Shown: piece by piece, positions 34,967-45,200 of the stretch
Numbering within the stretch: the first letter of the stretch is position 1
Layout: each line of letters begins with the position of its first letter
Virus record (IMG/VR): IMGVR_UViG_3300046170_000133
Location: 1-62,035 of that record
Strand: one strand, 5' to 3'
Length of the DNA: 62,035 bases
From: a virus
The notes under the pieces: generated by a model
Database searches by the model: none
Told to the model about the DNA's origin: nothing
What the model saw: the letters and a program-made list of their open reading frames with translations, nothing else
Position numbers and translations under genes: made by a program

Positions 34967-36667
34967 ATGAATGATCTTCAACAACAAGTACAAAATATAA
35001 GCCAACAAGGAAGGTTTGGTGATAATACACTTGTGCATATGAATCCTGCAGAGGTGCGAGGACTTGCACAAATGGGTCGTATCACTACTAACCCTAATAC
35101 AGGTTTAGCTGAAGCATTTAGTTTGAATGATTTTTTAGGATTTGCTGCTCCAATAGTTGGTGGTATTTTTGGTGGACCAATGGGTGCAGCACTAGCATCA
35201 GGTGCGGTTACTACTGCTCAAGAAGGTAGTCTTAAAGAAGGAATCAAAGCAGGTCTTTTATCTTACGGATTAGGTAGTGCATTCAGAGCTGCGGGTTCTG
35301 CAGCAAAAGATACAACTGCATTTGCAGGCAGTTTAAAAGATGCAGGTACAACAGTAGGAGATGCAACTGCAGCACAATTAGATGCTGCTACTAAAGCTGG
35401 TGCAGATGCATCAAAAGAATTCTTAGCAGGAAGTGCATCCTTAACTAATCCAAAAGATTTTGATTTTTCAGGATTTACAAAAGGTGCTAGCGAAATGTTT
35501 AGCACACCTTTTGCAGGACAAGGTCCTTTGCAAGCTGTAGGTAATGTAGCTGAAGGATTAACAGACCCGAAAGCTTTCTTACCATTAGCTGCTGTAGGCA
35601 CAGAAGCTGCATACCGAGCTGCTGAAGAAGATATGCAACAAGGCATAACTGCAGCAGAAGAGGATAGAGAAAGAAGAAGAATGCAAGCATTTATAGATAA
35701 TCCTGAACCAGTTATATTTTCTGCAAGCGGAGGTTTAACGCAATTTGCGGAGGGTGGCGATACTGATAATGAAGATATAGTTTTAAATGTACCGCAAAGA
35801 CAAACTCTTGCTATTAGTCCAGATTTTAGAGCAGGCTTTCAACCAGAAATGATGTACTTTGATCCAGCTACTATTAATCCTTCTTATGCTGCTTTGACTA
35901 ATCAACCACCAAATCAAACTTTAGGACCAGTAACTAATGCAAATCTTGATACAAGTGCTTTAAACACACCAGAGTATATAACTGAAAATATTACTAATAA
36001 CACAGATAAATTTGTTCCAACAGGTAATAAATTTTTAGGTATGGACTTAGGTGCTTTAATGGCTAATAGTCTTTCTGCTCAAGCTGTTGATCCTTACACA
36101 GCATATACAGGTGTTGAACCACCACAATTATTAGATGAAACAACAAGAACTATGGCTGAAGGTGGTGATACAGATTTACCAAATCCGGGTCTTAAAGCTT
36201 TACAAAAAGTTGCACCTAATGTTGTTAAAGATATGGGCTATCAAGAAGGCGGAATGACTGATGATCTTATGACAGAGACTATAGCTTTTATCTTAGGCGA
36301 ATCAGATGATGAAACTGTTGTAGAAAAATTTATAGAAATGTATGGTGCAGAAACTTACATGCAACTTAGAGATACAGTTCTAAAAGAAATAACTAACCCT
36401 CAAGCACAAACATCTGGTCTTATTGAAGGGCAAGGTAATGGCGGTATGGATGATGACTTGCTTGGAACTATAGGTGGTAAAGAAGCAATTGCAGTTTCTC
36501 AAGATGAGTTTATTGTGCCTGCCGATGTTGTTTCTATGTTAGGTGATGGTAGTTCAGATGCTGGTGCTAACAAACTTTATAAAATGATGGATGATGTTAG
36601 AACAGAAAAAACTGGTACAACTAAACAAGCTAGCAGAATTAACGATCAAAGGGTGATGCCAACATGA
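34967..36667 (+). CDS. Internal virion (ejection-type) protein
   Basis: A 566-aa protein. A Gly/Ala-rich hydrophobic region (FAAPIVGGIFGGPMGAALASG, about residues 60-85) could span a membrane during ejection. A central low-complexity helical region and Asp/Gly-rich linkers follow, including ASGGLTQFAEGG and TMAEGGDTDL. Similar proteins in marine podovirus-like genomes precede very large internal proteins. It probably enters the cell with DNA; that role is inferred. Confidence 0.6.
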   Translation: MNDLQQQVQNISQQGRFGDNTLVHMNPAEVRGLAQMGRITTNPNTGLAEAFSLNDFLGFAAPIVGGIFGGPMGAALASGAVTTAQEGSLKEGIKAGLLSYGLGSAFRAAGSAAKDTTAFAGSLKDAGTTVGDATAAQLDAATKAGADASKEFLAGSASLTNPKDFDFSGFTKGASEMFSTPFAGQGPLQAVGNVAEGLTDPKAFLPLAAVGTEAAYRAAEEDMQQGITAAEEDRERRRMQAFIDNPEPVIFSASGGLTQFAEGGDTDNEDIVLNVPQRQTLAISPDFRAGFQPEMMYFDPATINPSYAALTNQPPNQTLGPVTNANLDTSALNTPEYITENITNNTDKFVPTGNKFLGMDLGALMANSLSAQAVDPYTAYTGVEPPQLLDETTRTMAEGGDTDLPNPGLKALQKVAPNVVKDMGYQEGGMTDDLMTETIAFILGESDDETVVEKFIEMYGAETYMQLRDTVLKEITNPQAQTSGLIEGQGNGGMDDDLLGTIGGKEAIAVSQDEFIVPADVVSMLGDGSSDAGANKLYKMMDDVRTEKTGTTKQASRINDQRVMPT

Positions 36668-37135
36668 ATCAAGTAGCAAAAATACAAGAATCAACTTATG
36701 ACTATAGTATTGTTACTGTAGATCAATTAATTTTAATCTGGGATGGCATAAAAAAAATGTTAGAAAAGTCATGCAAGCGTTCTAGTGGGCAGAATAACTG
36801 TAGATGATATTTTTTATGAAGCTCTTAATGATAGAAAAAAAATCTGGATAATATTTGAAAACGATCAATTTAATATTAAAGGTGTACTAGTCACAGAGTT
36901 TTATGAATATCCCACGGGTAAACGCATGCTAAGTTTAGAGCATGTAGCTGGAGAAAAAATGGAAGAGTGGGTAGAGCTAGGTATAGATGCTCTAGAAGAA
37001 TATGCTAAAAATAATCAATGTCATGGTATTGAAAGTATAGGTCGTGCAGGATTTTGGAATTGGGTTAAAGACAGACCTGATTGGAAAAAGCTAGCAATCT
37101 TTTGTGAATACGAGGTAAACAATGAGAAAATTTAA
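36664..37135 (+). CDS. GNAT-like small protein, frameshifted
   Basis: The N-terminal 40 residues (from MNQVAKIQESTYDYSIVTVD, containing LILIWDGIKKMLEKSCKRSS) are read from 36664. An apparent extra G in GGG at 36787-36789 breaks the frame, after which GRITVDDIFYEALNDRKKIW and the rest follow. Merged, it gives 156 aa resembling phage GNAT-type proteins: a KxCKRS..G...DD segment, WIIFENDQFNIKGVLVTEF strands, and a C-terminal IESIGRAGFWNWVKDRPDW. No acetyl-CoA loop is obvious, so an acetyltransferase activity is unproven. Confidence 0.6.
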
Positions 37136-38151
37136 GGGCGGTGGTAGTTCAGGACCTAGCAGTCAAACAGTTGTACAAACGAATTTGCCTGAATATGCAG
37201 AGCCATATTTTACTAGACTATTAGGTAGAGCAGAAGGAGAGTCTTTACAAGGATATACACCTTATCGTGGTCAAAGATTATCAGACTTTACTGGTGATGA
37301 ACAACTAGCACAACGTATGACTGCTGGTTATGCTACTGCTGGAACACCTAAAGGATTAACTGATGCAACTAACATAGCAACTGGTATTGCTGGTACAGAT
37401 TTTGGTGCAGGACCTTCGCAATATAATAATCAATTTCAAGTTGATCCCTATAAACGTATAGGGTTTTGAAGAAGGTGTTTCTAGATTTATGAGTCCTTAT
37501 CAGCAAAATGTTACTGATATTGTAAAGCGTGAAGCTGTAAGAGATTCAGCTATAAGAGGTCAAGACATTGCTTCAAAAGCCACAACTACTGGTGGTCTTG
37601 GTGGTTATCGTGAAGCTATTTTACAAGGCGAAAGAGAAAGAAACTTAGGTCAAAGATTAGATGATATACAAACTAAAGGCAGTCAAGCAGCATACAATCA
37701 AGCAGTGCAACAGCTTGCTAGAGAAAGAGGTCTTGGTATAAAAGAATCTGCTTTGATGGAACAACTAGGACAAAGTGAAGAAAAATTAAGATTAGCTGGA
37801 GTTGGTGTTGATCAAGCAGGAGCTAAGATAGGTTTAGCTGGCAGTCAATTACTGGGTGATCTCTCTGGTGAAACACAAAAAGATGCTCTTGCTAGAATTG
37901 GTGCATTGGCTAACGTAGGAGAGCAACAAAGAGCTATGGATCAAGCTGGCTTAGATATGGGTTATGAAGATTTTTTACGTCAACAAAATTACACTAGAGA
38001 TCAGTTAGGATTTTTAAGTAATATTTTACAAGGTTTGCCAGTACAACCTAATCAAACACAGTCTACTTATGCTAGACAACCTACTTTATTTCAATCATTA
38101 CTAGGTGGTGGTTTACAAGGACTAGGTTTATACAAATCATTACAAGGATAA
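37122..38151 (+). CDS. Internal virion protein, frameshifted
   Basis: One 342-aa protein if a single base is removed from GGGTTTT at 37467-37473. The parts then join as KRIGF-EEGVSRFMSPYQQN. The N-terminus is polar and the rest is long helices rich in Gln/Arg/Glu/Ala (QQLARERGLGIKESALMEQL). It sits within the group of internal virion genes and overlaps the preceding one. An ejection-complex component is likely. Confidence 0.6.
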
Positions 38152-38155
38152 TATT

Positions 38156-39244
38156 ATGTCTAATTTAATTAAAGCAGCAGAAGAACTAGAATATGTGCCA
38201 AAAGAAAATTTAATTCAAATGGCTCAAGCAGGCGACACTAGATTCCCGCCTTATTTAGTTTTAGCAGAAATACAACGTAGAACTCAAAATGAGAAAGCAT
38301 ATAGTGCAATGCAACCACCGCCTACTACTACAGTAGCAGAAGAAAAAGTTGCAGAGTTTGCACAGTCAGGTTTAGGAGGCATGGCTTCTCCACTTTTCTC
38401 TCCTCCCCCAGAGGATTTGCCCATGTCTCCACCTATGCAGATGGCAGCTAGCGGTGGCTTAACCGGTTATGCAAATCAAGGTAGAACTACTTATGACAGA
38501 ACCTTTGGGGAACAACTACGGGCTAATCCATATCTTAAAACTCCTGTAGCTATATTTGATCTTATGGATTATCAAGGAGCAGGCAGAAGAGCTGTTCAAC
38601 AAGAACGAGAACGAGACGAGTTGAAGAAATTAGCAGAAAAATTTGCTATAGAAGAAGAAGATTATGATGATAATTTATTAGACAATAACCCTTTTGTTTT
38701 TCAAGATGGTAGCGGAAAACCGCCTCCAGATACAACTCCAACAACAGATGTATTTGGTACGTTAGATGAACTTAAAAAACGTATGCAAGATGTTGAGTAT
38801 AAATCTCCAACTGCTGATGATTTAAGAAATGATAGAACTTCAGAAACTCTTATGTATTTAGGTTCTTTAATTGCAGGTTCAACTGATAGAAAACAATTCG
38901 GAGAGGGTTTAGCTGACTTAACTAGCAAAGTCGTAGCTAGCAAAAGAGCTGATGATAGATTCTTAAATGAAGCTAAATTAAAAGAAAGAGGCTTGTTTAG
39001 TTCTGACTTGCAATTAGCTACAGCTTTAGAAACCTTAAAAGTTAAAGCAGTACAAGCTAAAAATACTGCAGCTAAAAATAAAATTGACGAAGCTCTTGGT
39101 ATGATTCAAGCTGCAAATCTTGCCGATATGCAGACTAGAAAAAAATTACTTGATCAAGCAACAAAAATATTTTTAGGTTTAGGTGGTGAAAGTGCAACAA
39201 GTCAAGCTGATGTAGATGCTATTCTTGGTGGTGCTAAAAACTAA
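38156..39244 (+). CDS. Internal virion protein
   Basis: A 362-aa protein. It begins with a short helical module (IKAAEELEYVPKENLIQMAQ, then GDTRFPPYLVLAEIQRR). A Pro-rich linker with the AASGGLTGYANQG motif shared in part with 34967-36667 follows, and then a long helical domain. Its stop overlaps the next start. Function is inferred from neighbourhood only. Confidence 0.55.
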   Translation: MSNLIKAAEELEYVPKENLIQMAQAGDTRFPPYLVLAEIQRRTQNEKAYSAMQPPPTTTVAEEKVAEFAQSGLGGMASPLFSPPPEDLPMSPPMQMAASGGLTGYANQGRTTYDRTFGEQLRANPYLKTPVAIFDLMDYQGAGRRAVQQERERDELKKLAEKFAIEEEDYDDNLLDNNPFVFQDGSGKPPPDTTPTTDVFGTLDELKKRMQDVEYKSPTADDLRNDRTSETLMYLGSLIAGSTDRKQFGEGLADLTSKVVASKRADDRFLNEAKLKERGLFSSDLQLATALETLKVKAVQAKNTAAKNKIDEALGMIQAANLADMQTRKKLLDQATKIFLGLGGESATSQADVDAILGGAKN

Positions 39245-42200
39245 TGCAAAGAATAAATTTACCAGATGGCAGATTTGTTGAAGTACCTGACGATATAACA
39301 AGAGAACAAGCAATAGATTTACAAAATCTTTTAGCTTCTGAATATCCAGATAATTATTCTCCTTATCAACCAGACATAGAAACATCTTTAGGTGGTGACG
39401 CTCTTGAAGTAGTTAAAGGTATACCTAGAGGTTTAGCTTCTACATTCTTGTCTGCTGGTGAAGGTATAAATAATTTATTTGATTCTGGCAATGACAATGA
39501 CCTAGGAGTTTATTTACGAGACTTACAACAAGCTCTTAATGAAAGTAGCATTGGTCCATCAGAAGGTTATGAGGATAGGTTTAGTTCTAAGCTAGGACAA
39601 GGTCTTGGTTCGTTTGCATCGTTTATGATTCCGGGAACACTAGCTGCTAAGACTGCAGGTCTTGCTGGTAAAGCTGCCAAGGTATCAGAAACTTTAACTA
39701 AAGCTGGTAAATCAACAGATCAAATAAATAAAGCAGTTAGAAAAGTTTATCGACCACAAACCTATTCAACTCTGGCATTAGCAATGCCTGTCGGTATAGC
39801 AGAACAAGGTCGTAATATTAGAGAAGCTGAAGCACTAGGCGAAGATGTTTCTGGTGGACAAGAGTTATTTGCAGAAATATTAGGTGCTGGTATTGGTGCA
39901 TCAGAAATATTTGCACCACAAAGATTGTTAAGAAGCATAGACAAAACAACTGCTGCTAGATTGAGAGTACCACAAAGATTAGTTGAGGCTTTACAGACTG
40001 GTGGTGTTGAGGGTTTACAAGAAATGACGGCTGGTATATTACAGGATGTAGTATCTAGAGGAGTTTACAGTGACAAGCTACCAATAGGAGACTCTGCTTT
40101 AGATGATGCAACTGTAGGTGGTGCTACTGGTTTTATAGCTGATTTATTTTTGCGAGGTATTGCTGGCAGGAAATCTTTTGGTAGTCAATATGAACAAGAA
40201 AAAGAAGCACAAACAGGACAACAAATAAATGAAGCTCGTAACAAAAATAAAAAATTCTATGAAACTGTAGAGAATGACAATGATATAGAAAATCTACAAA
40301 TACTAACTGAAGAACAAGCACAACCATTTGTTGGTCCGGTTAATGACAATATAATTCCAGAAGTTAACGAAACAAAAGAAAATATAGTTGAAGATGAATT
40401 AGACAAACTTCCTGTATTAGAAGATTTAATAGTTGAAACACAACAAATAGCTAATCCAACTACTAGAGAGTTTGACACAATATTTAATCTAGTAGGTTCT
40501 GAGACTGGTCAAATATTTGGTCAGTTCAATGATAACGAAACTGCTCTGCAAGCTAAACAAAAAATAGCTGCAGGAATATCTGCAGATTTTGTTAATAGAT
40601 TAGCTGATCAAACTGCTGATATAACTGGATTTGTAAATAACGGCACAATAAAAGCTTTAGGTCGTAAACTTTATCATCCTAATTACAATAATATAAATGC
40701 TAAAACTATAGCTATGTTTGATTCAAGAACTAGTGAATCAAGAAAAGCACAAGTGGCAGAGCAAAAAGAAATTGACGCAACTAAGGCTGAGATTGAAAAA
40801 GAAATACAAGCAATACAATTAGCTGGTGCTGGTTCGGTAAGTCCACAAACTTTGCAAAAATTAGAACGCTTAGAAAAAAAATTACAAACTTTGTCTGTTG
40901 TTGATTACAAACAAGGTAAGCAAAAACTAGTTAAACAAAAAAGAAAAGACCTTGCTCCTTTAGATCAAGTTTATGAGCGTGCAAGTAAATTAGGTTTAGA
41001 TCAAAAAAATAATTACACAATTAAAGAGGCAAAAAAACTTTTAAAACCTGAAGACTTTAATTCTTTAATGTCAGAAAAAGCTAACATAATTTACAAGACT
41101 GATGAAAAAACAGGAGCTATTAAATCTATTCAACAAGACGCTGACAGAATAGATGTAAGTCGTAAAGCATTGCAAGATACTTTGAGTAGTAAAAGAATAA
41201 AAACTAGAATAAATAGTCTTGAGTTTGAGTACATTGCTGAAACATTAGTTGGAGAAAAAAACTTTAACAAAATGAATCGAGGACAAAAAGAATTATTGAT
41301 AACCAGACTTAAAGGTTTGCCAATAATGTCTGATTTAGCCACAGGTTCTTTTGATGCTTTACAAAAACTACCTGACATGAAACCTAGAGAATATACTGCT
41401 CAAGATGTCCGAGCTTTTTATCGAGGTATAAAAAACGAACCAAGTGCTAGAGCTGTTACTGACAAAGAAATAGATTTCTTTTTTAATCTAAGAGATAAAC
41501 AACTTAATAAAAAACAAAGAGATCAATTCAAAAAAGATTTGGTTGAAAGTGGTAGAGCTATAAAAGTTGGTAATAGAGTGCGTTTAAATCCTGACTTTGA
41601 AAAAGTACAAGCACAACGTAGTACACCTTTCTTTGAAACTGAAGCAGAATATTTAGCTAGATTAAATAAATCTGGATTGCCACAAGAAACTATTAAAGAA
41701 AAAGTTGCTGTCCAATTATTAGAAAATAAAAATAGATTAGCCATACCTGAAGTTGATCCTAATAATGCTGAATCACAAATAAGCGAAGAAGCCAGAGAAG
41801 AGTTGTACAAAAGAATAGATGAAAGACTTGTAGGTTATGGTATATCAAAAGATATAAGAGTTAGGATAGTCAATGGCATTAGATCAAGTAGAAAGTTAGG
41901 TCTTACTTCAAGCGGTCAACCATATTTTAAAGCTAAAACAAAAGAAGAAGAAACTGCAGAGATGGAGTTTGATCAAAACTTAAATGACATATTTATCTTT
42001 AGTGAAAAAATATCAAAAGATATTGATGGCACACCGGAACAAAGAGAACAAGTCATAGATAATGTACTGGCTAATATAGACCATGAGACTATTCATGCCT
42101 TAATAAAATTAGATTTAATTACTGAGGCTGAATATCAAAACTTATTAGAGTTTGCTATTACAAAATTAGGATCAATGAACGTAACCATTAATGGTAAAAC

Positions 42201-45200
42201 CATGACTGAGTTACAAAGAATTAATCAAGCTTATGCAGACCTTACAAATCAAGATGCTTTGAATGAAGAATACATTGCTGAAATGTTTAGATTATATCGT
42301 GATAATCCTAAAGACTTTCAAAGCAAACCTAAGACTACTATAGAAAAAATATTAAATTTCTTTGCCGGTTTTGTAGAAGCTATAACTGGTTCAGTTTTTC
42401 GTAGTCCTTTAAGAGTTTTAGAAGATATAAGAACAGGAACTATTGGAGCAAGAAGTAGAAATACACAACGTAGTTTAAAAAATAGCAGACGAATATATGG
42501 TCAAGCATTAGCTATAGCTGAAACAAATCAAGCAGATGAACCTATCAATCTAGAAGATCAGTTTGATGAAACTGTATTTGATGAGCCTGCTCAAATAAGA
42601 AGAGGTCTTGGTGCTAGAGATTTATTAGGAGAATCTGATTTAGAAAATGATGTGCTTGCTGCATTTAGAAGAACCAATGGCAGAATAACTGCAAAAGATT
42701 TTCAAGATATATTCAAACGCTACAGTCCAAGAGGAACTGTACCACCCTTTAAAGATTTAAAAGAATTACAAAAAGATGTACAAGACGCTTTGCGTATTGG
42801 TGTCGATGCTAATTGGTATCAGCGTTGGTCTTTACAAGTTCCATTAGTTGTTGGTGCAGTAAATGTAAATGAATTTAGTGGAGTTTTTGGAATAACTTCT
42901 GAGCAAACAACACCAGAAAAAAACTTTCAAGATGCATTGAATACAATGATTACTGCAAGAGAAATTAATCCTGATACTAATAGAAAAAAATTCATAGCTA
43001 AACTTAGTGAATTGAATGTAGGTAAAAGAAACAAAGACAGATTAAATCGTATTGCAGATTTATATAAAGAAGGCATGTTTTTTAAAAAAGGTTCAGGACA
43101 AAAAACTCTTTTATATGCACAGACTATTGAGCAAGGAGCTTCAAATAGATTTGTACCCTTTGGTGTAATAGACATACACATGTTAAGAAAACTTGGGTTG
43201 ATACCTGCAGGAAAAAAATTAACTGCTGCTCCTGATATTTCTTATCAAGTAGGTAATGCCATGCTTAAAGCATTGTCTAGTTTAGATTACGTTGTTAATG
43301 GGCAAGTAACACAGATACCTGACGTAAGTAAAATACAAGCATTATTATGGGGTCATCAAAGATACACTGGCTCTACTAAAATTCATAACCAAGGCAGCTA
43401 TCAAGCTGCAGCAGCTCAAAGTAAAACTCAAATAGCAAAAATAAAAGAGATGCAAAGAACTGGTAAGTGGAATACCAAAGCATCTTTCAATGATAAATTT
43501 TTATATGGCTCTAGATTTGTAAACAATAACAACACATTTGATACCGACACAAAACATAATTTTACTAATGCTATTTTAGGAGCAGGTACTAAAGTTGTTA
43601 ATGAGTTTATGCCCGGCAGAGATAGAGGTTATGTACCTGACACTCTTATTATCTCGCAAGATATTAGAAACAAATTTTATTTTAAAACTCTTAATGCTTT
43701 ATCAACTGGTAATCAACTTAACTTTTTAGCTGAGTTAGGAATACCACATCAGATAACTTTAAGTGCTGGTAGTTGGCAAGGGGAATGGAATCCTAATCTT
43801 TTATTAAGTATGCCTATGACAGGTATGCCTACGCAAAGAGCTATAGCTAAATTAATTATGGATGCTACTTTGCAAGACAGTAATCTAATAATTAAACCAT
43901 CTGCACAAGGTATAGCTAAGACAGGTATCTATTTAGAAAATGCAGACGGCAGAGATTTTTCTGAGGAACAATTAACCGAAATATTAAATACAATAGATGC
44001 AAATGTTTCACAGACTGGTGGCACAAACTTTACTGTTATGCCACATAAAAATGTAAATGGTTTAACTTTCATTCATCCTAAGTCTTTTGAAGGTGAACTA
44101 ACTAAAGAAGACGTAGATCAATTTCTTCAATTTTTTACTGAAAATTTTCCAGCACAAGGTTATACTATTAGTCCTTATGGACAAGAATCAGAATACTACG
44201 AGTATAACGCAGGCGGAGCTAGAGGAGCTTTGCAAGAAATACAAAGTCAAGACACTGCCCTCGAACCATCCGATATACAAAGAGCAGCCATCCGTACTCT
44301 TTACCTCCCGTTCCAAAGAGTCTACGAAGACTTCGCAGAAGAAGTAGGCTTTACTGCTCGTACAGAAAAAGCTTACGAACTACCTGATAGTGCAATACAA
44401 CCTTTAAATGGTGCTATTGATAAGGCAGAGATTGATGCTATCGTAGAAATAGATAGACAAGTAAGAAACACTAGACCTACTGCTGTCCCTAGATTTAATA
44501 ATAATGCTAGCGGTTTTGCTAAGAAAATTGCTATAGATTTTGAGCAAGGTAATTTAGATTACTTGGATATACCTACCTTTAAAAGATCAGATACTAATGT
44601 GCCACCCGGCTCTGAAAAGTTATTTGAAGATATGAAAGCTACTACTCAAGAACCTAAAACTTTTTGGGAAAACATATCTGAAAATGTTGAATGGACTGAA
44701 AGTGTTAGCAGATTCTTAACAAGACAAAGAGCTAACTATATTTTTGGTTATGCAGCTATAGAAAAAAATATAAATAAAGGAGCTAAGACTTCTGCAAATA
44801 TTGCTGAAGAAGAATCAAGAGCAAGAACTGGTGCAATTCAAGCTCTATTATTATCAGATAAATCTAAAGGTGTTTTTGGTGCAATGTTAAATCATGGTGT
44901 ACCTACCTTAGATAAAGGGGTAGTAAGCGTAACTAAAGACAAACGCCTTTCACTTATAAATATATTTGGACCTTTAATTAATGAGATGAGAGAGACAGGT
45001 GTTGACTTAGAAAATACTTTTAAGGTTTATGCTATTGCAACTAGAGGAGTTAGATTAAATGAAAAGGGTATTGAAATACCTATGACTCCTGAACAGATAG
45101 AAGAAGGCTTAGCTTTAGGTAATAGCTATCCAATTGTTAAAGAAACATTTGAACTCTATCAAGAACAAAATGCTTACGTAATTGATTTATTAGTTGATTC

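Noticed and set aside
36785-37135. Independent 116-aa gene with GTG start
   Set aside because: Removing one G at 36787-36789 joins it to the upstream 47-codon ORF, giving a continuous family-like protein; the separate start is an artefact of the break.
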